Assembly (NCBI GenBank): GCA_030267965.1 | Contig: BRYA01000170.1 | Location: 9,948 to 67,131 of the forward strand | DNA: 57,184 bases | DNA from: Triparma columacea | Lineage: Eukaryota > Sar > Bolidophyceae > Parmales > Triparmaceae | Reading direction: 5' to 3' | In this document: positions 33,015-44,000 of the stretch, one piece after another | Layout of the letters: each line of letters begins with the position of its first letter | Numbering within the stretch: the stretch's first letter is position 1 | Translations under genes and position numbers: made by a program | Notes under the pieces: generated by a model | What the model was told of the DNA's origin: nothing | What the model saw: the letters and a program-made list of their open reading frames with translations, nothing else | Databases searched by the model: none

Positions 33015-33863
33015 TCACCTCTTATACTCGTCGTACAATGGAATCCCCTTACATCCATCCTCCATGTATTTCCTAACCTTCTCCGGCCAAACAATCCCAT
33101 CCACGACCGTCAGGCTTCTCAAGTCAGGTAGTAGGCAGATATCGTCCATACTTAACCCTACAGACTGCACTGATAAACCCCCTGAAGAATTTGGGAGAAG
33201 TACGGAGGATGAGAGATGGGATAAATGAACGTTCATCTCCTCAACAAGCGCAGGAGTGGAGGCAAGGGATTTATCATAATCGAATCCCATGCCGGTGTAC
33301 TTTGCCTTTGCGTAAACTACGTCTCTAGGGTCTGACCAGTCCTTAAGATGCGTTAAGTGTGTGATACGGGGACGAACTAACGACGATTTACACGCACTGA
33401 ATCCTTGTGATTTCCAATCGCGTAGTGATTTAGGTTCCGACGCGCAGCTTACGGTTGCGGGGTTGGGGTATTTGTGCTGGAGGTAACTTATTATCTCAAG
33501 ACTTTCACCTCTCATACCCTCCCCTACGACCTCGAGGACGGGGAGGACTTTGGTACCCATGAGAACCTTTGGACCACCGTACTCGTCGTAACCGGACTTG
33601 GAGGGTGAGGCGCCGGAACCGTAGTTGTAGAGACGACGGGTGTAAGGGATGGAGTTTTGGAGGAGGTAGATCTCTACGCGGATACAGTAGGGACAGTGAT
33701 CGTACATGTGCAAAATGAGCGGGTTTGATTTTTTCAGCGTTTTGGGAGGCACTGTTGTCAATGATCTAGCTGATAATCCAATAAGGAAGGAGGAAAAGGC
33801 AAAAGCAAAAACAGCCTTTCGAGATACACTACCTCCATTAACTCCATTCACAAGTCCAATCAT
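33015..33863 (-). CDS. GrxB-type glutaredoxin with N-terminal anchor (282 aa)
   Basis: Thiol-disulfide oxidoreductase of the glutaredoxin-2 (GrxB) family, which has a glutaredoxin fold followed by a GST-like helical domain. The dithiol site CPYC is at 57-60 inside MYDHCPYC, as in bacterial GrxB. Downstream are the KVLPVLE cis-Pro region (VLMGTKVLPVLE), the SLEIISYLQHKYP segment and the C-terminal PDLRSLTVVDGIVWPEKVRKY, which matches the conserved end of GrxB. Residues 15-35 are hydrophobic (AVFAFAFSSFLIGLSARS), so the protein may be membrane-anchored or organelle-targeted. Single exon; ATG at 33863 is the first in frame. The next gene starts 341 bp away on the other strand. Confidence 0.88.
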   Translation of the reverse strand: MIGLVNGVNGGSVSRKAVFAFAFSSFLIGLSARSLTTVPPKTLKKSNPLILHMYDHCPYCIRVEIYLLQNSIPYTRRLYNYGSGASPSKSGYDEYGGPKVLMGTKVLPVLEVVGEGMRGESLEIISYLQHKYPNPATVSCASEPKSLRDWKSQGFSACKSSLVRPRITHLTHLKDWSDPRDVVYAKAKYTGMGFDYDKSLASTPALVEEMNVHLSHLSSSVLLPNSSGGLSVQSVGLSMDDICLLPDLRSLTVVDGIVWPEKVRKYMEDGCKGIPLYDEYKR

Positions 33864-34204
33864 CGTGATAATGAGGACAGAGAGATTAATGAGAATAGGA
33901 AGATTAATGAGGATAGGGAAATTAATTCAAACGCTCGTTAGGTTGATGAATAGGGATTCCAAAGATATGGAATTGGGGAGGTGGTTCCGGAATCGCAGGC
34001 AAAAGTTTTCAGGGGGAAAGACACTTTTACAGGCAAGGCAAAAGGCCAAAAGAATACGGCTCAGACCAATCATATTGCCGGATATGCGCATAGGATAGCG
34101 CCGTTAAAAATCAACTTTTTACGCCAACTTTAAGCAAGATTTTAGGCATTGCCTCCAGGCCCATTTTGGCATGGACCCAAGCTGCACTGTGGTCGAAAAA
34201 GCTA
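33864..34204. other. Intergenic region with short imperfect repeats
   Basis: 341 bp between divergent starts. Around 33873-33926 the words ATTAATGAGAATAGGAAG and ATTAATGAGGATAGGGAA repeat. A frame continuous with the downstream gene is open from 34094, without an ATG until 34205, so an unseen upstream exon is possible. Confidence 0.5.
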
Positions 34205-35657
34205 ATGAAGACAGAAAAAGTTGTTGAAAGCAGTAGTGGCGTTGAAAACCCTAACCCTAACATAAGTAACACAGATGCAAAGATGATCATATCAAAATTG
34301 TTATCAAAGCCCATGATAACAATATCCAATTTTCCTGACCTCGAGATGAAAATCGCTGAGATCCTTTTAACCCCTCAAAAGGAGAGGATTGGAGTTATAA
34401 CTGACTTTGATAGAACAATCACATCAGCAAGCAGTCTATCGAGTCATGGTATTGTTGAAAGATGTGATATTGTAGCTAAACATCCAACATTCTTTGAACA
34501 AACACAAGCAAACTCTGACAAGGTGAGACATGCTAAAGGATTTGAGAGGGACTTGAGAGGAATTGAGAGCAAACGAGTTGACAACATCAAGGTGGAGATA
34601 AAGCTTAAGGGTGTGGGGAGATAAGGACAAAATAAACACACATTGGTGGGGGACAAAAGGGACAACAACAGAGGGAAGATTGAGGGCCTCAACTCTACAG
34701 GGCCTTGCCATTTACAGGCCCTCAACTCTACAGACCCTCAACTCTACAGCACCTCGCCATTTACAGCACCCAACCAACCCAACTCCGCCCCCCCCTCCAC
34801 CCCAAAAACAGTACTACAAAATAGAAATAGACCCCACCGTACCCCTCTCTGAGAAGATTCCGTTAATGAAAGAGTGGTATTCAAAGAACCATTCCATAAT
34901 GGCAAGGTGTGTAAAACCTTCCCCCTTCCCCCTTCCCCCTTAATTAATCTCCACCCTCCTTCTTAACTAACCCTTTTGCTTCCCCCCCCCCCCCAAAAGC
35001 GTCGGAATAACCCGCCCCGACATAAATGCCGTAATAAAAACCTCCCCCTCCCTAACCCTCCGTTCCGGTTCCATCCCCTTCCTAAATTACCTAACCAAAA
35101 CCGAAACACCACTCTGCGTATTCTCCGCCGGTTTGAAAGACGTTATTAACATGGTGCTGAAGGATAGAGGGATTGATATAGAGAATGAGAAGAAATGTAC
35201 GGTTGTGGGGAATGATATGATATGGGATGATAATGATACACTCACAGGGTTCGGTGCCGAGGTGAGATAAACAATGCAAATGGTTGTGGTGTGTGTGTTT
35301 GTGAAAATAAATTTCGAAAAAACACTCACCCCCTTGTAATTAAACCTTCCCCAGACGATCCATATGTACAATAAGAACATGTCGGTAGTCCCCTCAAACT
35401 CCCCTATCAGACTACCTAGTAACGTCATCGTAATAGGAGACGGACCAGGTGACGCTCTCATGGCAACCTCGGGTGTGGAGGGGGGGGAGGAGGAGGTTTT
35501 TAATGTTGTTATAAAGGTAGGATACGCGAACGAGTATACGGAGGAGAAGGGGAGGGCTTATGAGGAGTTGTTTGATGTTGTTGTGGATGGGAGGGAAGGG
35601 ATGGAATGGTGCGAGGGATTCGTTAAAGACTTAAAGGGGGAGGGGGAGAGAGGATAG
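34205..35657 (+). CDS. Pyrimidine 5'-nucleotidase, UMPH-1/cN-III type (4 exons, 325 aa)
   Basis: HAD-superfamily cytosolic nucleotidase that removes phosphate from UMP, CMP and related nucleotides. Exons: 34205-34522, 34812-34906, 35000-35261, 35355-35657. Motif I is DFDRT (D67 nucleophile, D69 acid/base); the family segment after intron 1 reads YYKIEIDPTVPLSEKIPLMKEW; then VFSAGLKDVI (motif II Ser), and motif IV VIGDGPGDALMA. Length fits (about 300-340). The ATG at 34205 is chosen as the first in the open frame. Intron 1 holds a short repeat array (see 34686-34772). The usual RCxTCH stretch after motif I is replaced by SHGIVERCDI, a mild divergence. Function is firm, substrate range is not. 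Confidence 0.9.
34686..34772. repeat. CCTCAACTCTACAG short repeat array in intron
   Basis: Three copies of CCTCAACTCTACAG interleaved with GCCATTTACAG words, in intron 1 of the pyrimidine 5'-nucleotidase gene, just before its acceptor; each copy ends in CAG and could serve as a cryptic acceptor. Confidence 0.8.
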
Positions 35658-35700
35658 GGAATAAGTTGAAGCTAACACGCAGCGGGGGGAAAGTCGAATT

Positions 35701-35755
35701 GACGTCGTATAAGAGAAAGAGAAGTAGAATCGACGTCGTATAAGAGAAAGAGAAA
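35701..35755. repeat. 22-bp direct repeat, period 31
   Basis: The 22-base word starting GACGTCGTATAAGAGAAAG occurs at 35701 and again at 35732, in the 216-bp space between the pyrimidine 5'-nucleotidase stop and the next start codon. GACGTC is palindromic; a regulatory role is possible but unproven. Confidence 0.8.
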
Positions 35756-35873
35756 AACTTCAACTTTTCTCTTTTTTTCTTCCCACCTTGAGGACAAAGG
35801 ACAAAGAGGCCAGAGCGGAGTCGTTGCGGTCCAATCTCCATCCCCTTTCTTGTGACCCCCCCACCTTCCCAAT

Positions 35874-36195
35874 ATGATGGTACGTCTTCCCCCTTCCCTC
35901 TCCTCCCCTCCCCATCCCCCGCTCCTTCATAACCCTATCGATCCTTCAATCCCAACCGCATCCAATACCCTCCCCCCCCCCAACCCCCGGGCCCAAACTG
36001 TTCGCCCAACACCTTTCCCTCCCCCTTCCGTGACAAAAACGCCCACCTCTGGACATCCCTCTCCCCCCTCCCCCACCCCCCTTCGCTCTCCCCGTATAAC
36101 CCCCCCAACCCAAACCCACACACACACACGAATCTCTGATATGACTCCCGGTCCTCACTTTATTTCTTTTCCTACTTCCTAACCCACATCTACTA

Positions 36196-36231
<36 letters not shown>

Positions 36232-37833
36232 TCACTCACTCCCTCTCTTTCCAGCGCGGTACATTCAATGGTTCGAAGCCCGTGGACTACGGTGACGGTC
36301 ACATAGTCTTAAACGCCATGGAGCAGCTCGCGTTCGTCGAGCAGATGAAGCACGCGGAGATGATGGAGTTCAAGCCGAGGAAGGCACCGAAGAATAGGAA
36401 CCCGCTGCTGGCGGAGGAAACTAGTAGAAGCCAGAAAAGAACGGTTATGATTAGGACACCACCGGAGAAAAGGTAAGACAAAGAGAGAGAAGGCCAAGAG
36501 CTGTTGAGAAAACGAATTACATCATTTTTACCCGTGGGAATGAACCTAACTCTCCCCCCTTTTGCACCTCTTGTTCTTCCCCAGAACATTAATCGGAGGT
36601 CACTTTGTAAAGTCCGAGGACATGTGTACCGCCCGTCGCGTAGATTTTGCCCGTATAAGTCACCTCCGTTCCGAGCGTCTCCGTGCCTCCGCCCTCCTCG
36701 ACGCCTCCATCGAGAACCAGGAGGGCGACGAGTCCGAACGGGACAGAGTAAGTACGGCAAGAAGCAGACTAGCAGAGGCTCAGAAGTTCGGAGGGGGAGG
36801 GGGGATTGCTGATGAGTACGGGACGGGGAGAGGGAGCAAGGGGAGGACGCCGAGGCCACAGACGGCTGGGAGCTACAGGTCGACGGGCAGGGAGAGCGCT
36901 AGACCGGAGTGGGACGGGGACGAGGATGACGGGGGAGCGGGGAGGTACTTTGAGATGGCAAGGGAAACGGGGAGGAGCAAGGGGGGGAGCGCGAGACCGA
37001 AGAGCGCGGGGGCGGGGAGGAGCGGGAGGTCAGAGTACTCGAACAGCGCGAGGTCGCAACGCCAGGATTCTAGTAGGTCGGAGAAGGGGTACATGAAGGT
37101 CAGGCCTAAGTCGGCGGGAGGGGTTAACTACAGCAACCTGGGGATGATGAGGACGAGCACGCTGAAGAAGCTGGCGCTCACGCAACCAAAGGTGGCGGCA
37201 GCTGCCAGGGCTGCCAGGGCGGAGAAGTTCCTAGATCAAAGACAAGAGCAAATCAAGACTATCAAAATAAAGAAGGCCCGCCCGACGTCCGCTCCCGCGG
37301 CGCGGAGCAAGGCGCGGAAAGTCCCCCAGCAACCCCAGCACTCCAAGCCCTCCATACCTCCGAACCCCGCAGAGGTGGGCATCCCTGAGGGAGGCAACTG
37401 GAAGAGCGTTGGGGCGTACAACTACAACGACATGGCGGCGTCGCAGCTACCGGCGCCATGGGCAACGCACTACCACGTCTTCGAGAAGTTCCCATCCCCC
37501 AAGGTTTCAGCGAGGTCTAAGAAGACACAGGAACTGCAGGATAAGATGACCATGATACAGAGCCAGCTTAGGGAGGTGGAGGAGGAACTGGAGGCAAGGA
37601 AGAAGGAGAGGGAGGAGGTGGGGAGGAGCTATAATAAGACGAGGAAGGCCAACGGGCTACCGCAGAGGAGGGGGAAGGCGGGAGGGAAGGGGGGAGGGAA
37701 CTATGGGAAGGTTAGGGGGAACAAGGGGAGGACAGGCACGGGGAGGAAACAGGGGGGGAAGAGAGGAGGGGGAGGGGGGAAGGGGGGGATCAGTGTGAGC
37801 GGGAGCGCTCGAGATTACATCAACAGAATGTAG
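35874..37833 (+). CDS. Ser/Arg/Gly-rich coiled-coil protein, 6-nt first exon (3 exons, 490 aa)
   Basis: Family not recognised. Predicted exons: 35874-35879 (ATGATG only), 36255-36472, 36585-37833. The second exon is open from its acceptor (RGTFNGSKPVDYGDGHIVL) and has no ATG near its start, so a tiny start exon followed by GTACGT is the simplest reading; otherwise the start would be the internal Met of NAMEQLAF. After an ordered N-terminus with LIGGHFVKSEDMCTARRVDF, the protein turns to Arg/Ser/Gly low complexity with repeated RPKSAG, RPQTAG and RPTSAP words, then an ordered GNWKSVGAYNYNDMAASQLP region and a coiled coil near 315-355, ending in a Gly/Arg/Lys tail. RPxSA-type words are common in algal flagellar or cytoskeletal proteins; that link is weak inference. 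Confidence 0.68.
36195..36230. repeat. (CT)n(CA)n compound microsatellite in intron
   Basis: A CT run followed directly by a CA run in the 375-bp first intron of the coiled-coil gene, about 25 bp before the acceptor, where it forms part of the pyrimidine tract. Confidence 0.9.
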
Positions 37834-38243
37834 AAAGAGGGGGTTGAAGTGCTAGTACGAAAACAATGTCGTACTTACGCAAAAAAGTTGTTCTTTGGTA
37901 GAATTTTGGACAGTTTGTTTTTTAACGATTGACAGTGGCGATTGCCGGTGGCGATTGACGTGGCGATAAAGGAAGGGGGAAATATAAATGGGTAAATTCT
38001 TTGCTAGGGGTCTCAGTCTCAATCTCAAATCCGGATCAACACTCTTTTTTGTGACTATCCAACGCTTTTACGTCATCAAACCGCCATACAGAACAATCTT
38101 AGGCTCCTAAAACACTACCTTTCAAACTTTAATACCTAGAAACCCTCTGAATCAGTAGATATCTCCCCCTCTTCCCTCCATCAAACCGAAACTTGTTCTT
38201 CCCCTAACTATCTTCCTTCCTTCCTCACATACACAACGTTATC
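37834..38243. other. Intergenic region
   Basis: 410 bp between two plus-strand genes. It contains three close copies of GGCGATTG (37936-37962: AGTGGCGATTGCCGGTGGCG and following) and an otherwise featureless leader. No coding frame seen. Confidence 0.55.
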
Positions 38244-39106
38244 ATGGTTCAAATCCCTGCTCATGTATTGTCTTTCAGTGTACTCTTAGCTCCTGCCCTT
38301 GTATATAGCGCGTACGCGTACAAACAGGGCACAGGAGAGGAGAATTTGGAGCTAGAGCGGAGACTGGTGAGTCAAAGGTTTTGTTCTTTGTGCCAAACGT
38401 TGGTACCGAACGTTGAATCTTTAAGGACGATGACAGTGGTGCTTTGGGGGTTATGATGGGAGGTTTTAGTAGTATCGTGACGGTCCTCTGTGTATTCAAA
38501 CTCACTCCCCCCCCCTAACCCACAGCGGCAGGATTACAAGAAACACCAATCGAACCCGACGACTCAGGCCACGCGTGCAGCCACGATCTCGCGGCTCAAA
38601 ATGATGCACAGCGACGACGCCGGCGCCCAGGAGGAGCTGAGCCGCGCCCTTCGGGGAGGGAAGAATTCACTCAGGGAGATCAAGTCCTTGAATCGTACAC
38701 CCTTGGTCGTGGCCAAGGCAAAGGAGGAGACGGGTGAGGGGAAAGAGGGAGAGGATGGAGGAGGGCGCGTGGACAACCAGAAGAATAAGAAAAAGACAAA
38801 GAAGAAGATACGGCAGATCAGGAGGAGGCTCACGAGCAGCAGGGGGGGGAAAAGGGCAGGGTCAGGTGAGAACCCCTGCTGGGTATGGAGAAGGTGCTCT
38901 TTCGGCCCATTACTTTTGCCCTGAGTGTCCTCACACCCCGACCCCCAATAAAAATCACCGCCACCGCCACTACCACCCGTTTTTCAGATATCGAGAGGGA
39001 GGGAATGGGAGTTACGGAAACTGTGGCGATTGTTGGGATCGTAGGCACCGTCATGCTAGGGGTCGGAATGGGACTAGGGGCGCTTATGGGGCAAGGGAGG
39101 AAGTAA
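38244..39106 (+). CDS. Small protein with N- and C-terminal membrane helices (3 exons, 193 aa)
   Basis: Family not recognised. Exons: 38244-38366, 38526-38865, 38988-39106. A hydrophobic helix lies at about 8-25 (LSFSVLLAPALVYSAYAY), followed by a basic helical region (ELERRLRQDYKKHQ, ISRLKMMHSDDAGAQEELS), a Lys/Glu linker with KNKKKTKKKIRQIRRRL, and a C-terminal helix of about 25 residues rich in Gly and Val (VAIVGIVGTVMLGVGMGLGA) before QGRK. The Gly-rich final helix suggests tight helix packing. The third exon is read only by splicing: its frame is short but the GTGAG donor, TTTTCAG acceptor and stop all fit. It is convergent with the NOSIP gene, 150 bp between stops. Confidence 0.72.
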
Positions 39107-39256
39107 ACTTTGTGCTGTTGGAGCCAAAGGGGAGGGGGGGCAGAGAGGGAAGCAGGAAAGGGAACAAGGGTGAAAAATGCACTAAAAAAATGAGTTCCAC
39201 CCCAACATTGTTCAAAAGAAAAAGTCGTGCTGTTTTCGTACTACCTTCCTTTTGTC

Positions 39257-40404
39257 CTAAAGTAGCGTGGGTGTGTAAACCTCGGCTTCTACTTTCCCAC
39301 TCCCAGCATACCCTGTAGCGCTCTTCCTCAGTTCCACCACATCCTTTTCCTTGAACTTAGTCCCCTTCACCGGGTCTACCATATCCTTCTTCGCGAACTC
39401 CTCGTAGTTGCTCTTCAACATAACCGTCCCTGTCTTCGTTATGGCCACCGCCTCCTGCGTTGTAAGCCTCTTCCCGCTAACGGCGCAAACAAAAACCACG
39501 TCTGAACCCGTGCTATTCTTGGAGCTGGACTCACGCTTTAGATCGACGGCCTTTAGATCCTTGAGCCGGAGGGGGCGACCGCTGAAAGGACTCGACGGAC
39601 GCTTGGGAGGGGTTGTTACGCGCTTTGCTCCGGCGTCAGGGGTCCAATCTGAGAGCCAGTAGGATGTTCGTTTGAGGCTGGAGGGGGGTTAGGGGGGGAG
39701 GGGGGTTAGGGGGAGAAGTTGAGGGTTATTTTCTCTTCTGGGGGGGTTTCGTGTCCTGTATTCTAATCCCCCACGCCCCACGCTCCCTCGCTCCCTTGCT
39801 CGCTCACCTGCTCTTCTTCTCTTTATCCGAGGAAACATCATACCCTTCATCCCTAAGTTTCCCCAACCTCGCAGCCGAGTGTTTTTCCACGTGGCCCTCG
39901 ACAGTTGCCGCGTTAAGGCCGCTCTGCTTCCCCACGAAGCTGCTTATCTTCCCCTCCTCCTCCTCCCTCTTCCCCTGCTCCTCCTTCTGCAGGTCCTCCT
40001 CGCACTGCTTCTCATACTTGGACCTCCACGCAGACAGCTTCGCGTTCTCCTTGACGAGATACTCAACGGCTGCCGACCTCTCGTAGAGCGTGCCGCTTGG
40101 CGACACGACCCCATCAACAATTGGCGTCAGGGACAGCGCACAGTGCCCAAAGGAAAGCTGAGAATCAGTCCCTATCCTTGCCTTCTGGGTTCCATATCCG
40201 CCTAGGGTATCGCGAGATTCCTGGTAGGTGAAGGGATTGTGGCCGCCTCGCTGTTTAGCTAAAGGGGGGTGAGTAGGAAGCAGAAAGGGAGAAACGAGAG
40301 GGGTGGTGTAAGGTGAAATTTGGCATTGTATTGTTTAACATACTCAAACGTGACAGCATGTTGGCTACGGATGATATCGTGGTCGACTTACATTTCCTCG
40401 TCAT
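39257..40404 (-). CDS. NOSIP: NOSIP-like U-box E3 ubiquitin ligase (3 exons, 294 aa)
   Basis: Homologue of nitric oxide synthase-interacting protein / plant CSU1, a nuclear E3 ligase with a split U-box. Exons: 40404-40392 (13 nt), 40258-39808, 39677-39257. The N-terminus reads MTRKSKQRGGHNPFTYQE, then GGYGTQKARIGTDSQLSFGHC, matching the family; U-box part 1 has CALSLTPIVDGVVSPSGTLYER and EYLVKENAKL; a coiled linker follows (KQCEEDLQKEEQ); the C-terminal part has SYWLSDWTPDA, SGRPLRLKDL, FVCAVSGKRL and DMVDPVKGTKFKEKDVVEL with TGYAGSG. Length matches human NOSIP (301). The 13-nt first exon is needed to supply the conserved MTRK start. Function in this organism is inferred from family. Confidence 0.92.
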
Positions 40405-40966
40405 AACGTGATGTATTAGAAAATTGTGTGGTAAGGGTTATCAATTTTGGACCTCAGTAGCGAACGTGCATGGCCTCAAAAAGGCCGCAATTTGCGTTGT
40501 GCTTGTGTGCGTGGGGTAAGGCCGGAGTAAGTTTTATCTGAACGTGGGTCGGCCTCAAAAAAAAGAGGTCCAAAACAAAAGGTCAACACATGTAACTCAA
40601 CCTTATCAACTTTCTCATTCCCGAATTTCCCACTTTCTCCCCATCCTCTCGCGTGTGTTTACTTGTCAATCAATGTAGGTTCCTTCATTTTCTGGGCATA
40701 CTTGGTGTCGACGAGTGAATTCTTGGCGTGCGCACGATTCTTCCCTTTCCTTTCCTTCAACAAAGGCAAATATGTCACCAACACGTCGTTCCTGTTTTTA
40801 TACGGTCAGTTGAGAAGAAACCAGTTAGACGTTAGGACGTGGCGGCTTGTCTACCGGGTGAAATCCGTGAAATAATAAATCCTAAAATATCCTCTCCCCT
40901 TTCTGAAACTTAAAGGAGTTTTCGTTTCCTTTGGGTTTTTGGGCAATCATTAATTTTCGCCCTAAA
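40405..40966. other. Intergenic region between divergent NOSIP and cysteine synthase
   Basis: 562 bp. The word GGCCTCAAAAA occurs twice (about 40470 and 40551) along with GGTCCAAAA/TTTTGGACC partners. A 70-codon open frame at 40663 lacks an ATG start and codes for nothing recognisable. No RNA gene seen. Confidence 0.5.
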
Positions 40967-42298
40967 ATGAAGCTCTTTATTGCATTCACCTCTCTCCTTG
41001 GACTCAGTAAGTAATTATCGTGTCCATAGCTTAATAAAACACAGCGTCTGATGTCCTCATACCCTCATCCAACTCACCCACGAAATGCCGAATCATTCAA
41101 TTCACTGCCAATTTCTCAGCCTCTGCGTTCTCTCCCACCGGATTTGGGGTCCCTCGTTCGTCTGCGCTCGACGCCAGGCCTAAGATTGCGAACGATATCA
41201 CTGAGCTCATTGGGCACACCCCTTTGCTTCGTCTGCAGCGTCTGCCCCCCTCCGTGGGAGCTGACATCATTTGCAAGATGGAGTCCATGGAGCCTTGCAA
41301 CTCTGTCAAGGACCGCATTGGGAACAGCATGATCGCTGAGGCTGAGGCCCGCGGGGACATCGCCCCTGGGAAGACTACACTTGTTGAACCTACGAGTGGA
41401 AACACTGGAATTGCTCTGGCCATGGTTGCCGCCGCCAAGGGCTACAAGCTCATCCTCACCATGCCTGAGAGCATGAGTATGGAACGCCGCGTCCTCCTCA
41501 AAGCCTTCGGTGCCGACTTGGTCCTCACCCCCGCCGCCAAGGGCATGGGAGGTGCCATCTCCAAGGCCGAGGAGATCTACGCCGGGCTCGGAGAGGACGG
41601 GTACCTGCTCCAGCAGTTCAACAACCCCGACAACCCGAAGATCCACAGGGAGACCACCGGACCCGAGATCTGGAACGACACCGATGGGGAAATTGACATT
41701 CTAATTGGTGGAGTCGGAACTGGAGGCACCATCACCGGCATCACCCAGTACCTCAAGCCGCTCAAGCCTTCTCTCCAGGTCATTGCCGTCGAGCCCGCGG
41801 AGTCCCCCGTGCTTAGTGGAGGATCCCCCGGGCCCCACAAGATTCAGGGAATTGGAGCAGGTGAGGCGAGGAGAGAAACGATCACCGAAGTGTTTGTAGA
41901 AAGTAGCGAGTGAATGAAAGATTCCTCAATAATGTGCACATCTCGTCATTCCCTCCTCGTCATCAAACACCGCCCACTAACGCAACCCCATCCATGGCTT
42001 GCTTTGCTCGCTTCCTCCAGGCTTCATCCCAGGAAACGCTGACACCTCCCTCATCGATGAGGTCATCCAGGTTCCTGGGGACGACGCCATGGCCGTCAGC
42101 AGGGAGCTCGCCAAGAGCGAGGGGATCTTTTGCGGAATCAGCTCAGGAGCTGCCGTCAAGGCCGCCATCGCTGTTGGATCGCGCCCTGAGAACAAGGGAA
42201 AGAAGATCGTTGTCATCATTCCCAGCTTCGGCGAGAGATATCTCTCCACAGCCCTCTTCCAGGGCCTCTTCGACGAGTGCGCAGCCATGACCGCTTAA
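40967..42298 (+). CDS. Cysteine synthase (O-acetylserine thiol-lyase), plastid-targeted (3 exons, 352 aa)
   Basis: PLP enzyme making cysteine from O-acetylserine and sulfide, the last step of sulfur assimilation. Exons: 40967-41006, 41120-41860, 42021-42298. The signal peptide [13 protein letters not shown] is joined by splicing to [10 protein letters not shown], a classic ASAFAP-type plastid motif, so import into a secondary red plastid is expected. Catalytic parts: GHTPLLRL, the PLP Lys in EPCNSVKDR (K77), [20 protein letters not shown], the phosphate loop [10 protein letters not shown], and GISSGAAV near the C-terminus. Length and motifs are typical. Intron 1 falls exactly at the end of the signal peptide core. 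A cystathionine beta-synthase is excluded by the short length and lack of CBS domains. Confidence 0.96.
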
Positions 42299-42412
42299 AT
42301 TCTTTCTAGTTCAAAGGCTGGAATCGTCAAATCAGGCATATTGGTGGTAAAAAGGCGTGTAATAAATATATTTGATGCTTGATTTAAATCGGAAACAACA
42401 GCAAGCGACCTT

Positions 42413-43944
42413 TCATCGCTGCCCATTACCCTGACAACTTTCCCCTAGCAAAGTCGTCCCATCCAAATCCCAAATTCCAGTGTACATGTCTTCCTGCTCG
42501 TCGAACACCAGCCTTGAGGGGTCCTTGATGCAGTAAGGAGGTCGGAAGAGATTCACCTTGTGACCCATAGCAAGCACGAAGTCCCTCTCATTCTCGTCGG
42601 CCCGCAAATAGGTCGTGAGCATCAGGCGATTTGCCGCGCTCCCACCAAGTTTCTCTATAATTTGGAGGTTATCATGCATAGGGAGATGGAACATGAGATG
42701 ACGACAGATAATGAGGTCACCGGGGAAGATATCAGGGAGCTGTAGGGAGCAGCGGGTAGCTAAGAGATTCAGAAAACTTTTCTAATGTGAATGTGCCGTC
42801 GTTGCTTTTCGTTCATCCTCACCTCCTCCTTCGTTAGGTCCAGCCGGCGAAATTCTGCCGTGCCCTTGAATTCCCCGTTGGTATATGCTGCCGTGTGTTC
42901 TTCAACTAGGTGCGACACAACATCAATTCCAAGGTACCTGGGGGAAGGAGCGTTAGGACGAAGCGCGAGTTGCTATCTTCTGCTTTCCTCTGCTTTCCTC
43001 TGCTTTCCTCTGCTTTCCTCTCTTTTACCACCATTCTCACCGTATCCCGCGATCCTTCAGCACTGGCAGGAGCTCCACCATCCACGTCATGTCACCGCAC
43101 GGTACGTCAACTATGCGACTAACAGTGTTCGTGTCGAGCACGTCAAGGATTGCTGCGATGAGAATGTGTGAGGAGGGGAGGGGAAGAATCGAGGTGACAA
43201 ACTCCGTAACGATATCTGGTCCACTCATCTTACCTCTTCTCACTCCATTCGTGACCTCCAAGTTGGAACCAGGGCCAGAATCACTTCCCAATTTACCCCT
43301 GTCAGACCAAACCTTGTACCGGTAAACTTGCGAAAAATAATCTTCGTACCCCTCGCTGCCCACCTCGACACCCAAACTATTCCACGAGTTGATGTCGACA
43401 TTCGAACCCCGTCCGGTCCCCTCTCTGTCCTTCACCTCAAAGTCCACAACGGTGGAGTCGTAAACGTCCCCAGCTGCAGTGACAAGGGAACACCGTAGGC
43501 TCCTCTTGCCAGGAAGAATTTTAGCAATATTCGCATCCACATCGACTTTCGCCTGCGTGACGAACGACGAGGAAGATTTGCGCTTGTTTAAGTTTGAGGG
43601 CGAATCTCGCCTCACCGTCCTCCCAATTTTTCTCTCACCTCCTTCACTTCCACCCTGCCAACTTCCTCATACACCCCATCTACTGTGCTGTCCAGCTTGT
43701 CGAGCTCGACAATAACAAAGACCCCGGCAAAATCCCGACCTCTCGCTTGCGCAAACGACTGAAAATCTTCGAGGTCAATGTTAACATTTATGAGCAAATC
43801 TATGAGGGGGGGATTCATCGGTGTGGTATAATGGAGGGAGGAGGGTGCAGGGGAAAGTATCTTCAGAGCTCCCTTCGTAGCAGCCGTAGCGAACATACGG
43901 TTTAGGTAAAGAAGGAGGAGGAGGAGGAATCGGAGGGTGTGCAT
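42413..43944 (-). CDS. SAM-dependent methyltransferase-like protein (4 exons, 419 aa)
   Basis: Class I methyltransferase of unknown substrate. Exons: 43944-43639, 43552-43041, 42937-42823, 42739-42413, in phase. The N-terminus is a signal peptide or anchor (LRFLLLLLLYL), then about 200 residues of uncertain fold. The SAM-binding motif I reads RIVDVPCGDMTWM (about 248-260), motif II YLGIDVVSHLVEEH with acidic Asp, then RRLDLTKE, and FPGDLIICRHLMFHLP as motif IV; these are split over three exons, which supports the joins. It shares a 56-bp intergenic space with UBA2. Convergent with cysteine synthase (114 bp between stops). The open frame from 44001 would overlap UBA2, and the ATG at 43944 is preferred because it starts the signal peptide. 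Confidence 0.82.
42981..43020. repeat. TGCTTTCCTC x4
   Basis: Four perfect 10-bp units in the intron between exons 2 and 3 of the methyltransferase gene. Confidence 0.95.
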
Positions 43945-44000
43945 TGGGCTATGGGCTTTGTATTTTTCGAGCCTTTCGGGACAACCTGACCAAAAAAACA
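43945..44000. promoter_or_regulatory. 56-bp shared intergenic promoter
   Basis: Start codons of the methyltransferase-like gene (minus) and UBA2 (plus) are separated by only 56 bases. Both 5' UTRs and the core promoter must fit here or overlap coding sequence. Inference from spacing. Confidence 0.55.

Noticed and set aside
40663..40875. 70-codon plus-strand frame between NOSIP and cysteine synthase
   Set aside because: Begins at TTG with no ATG, has no family features and lies in a promoter region.
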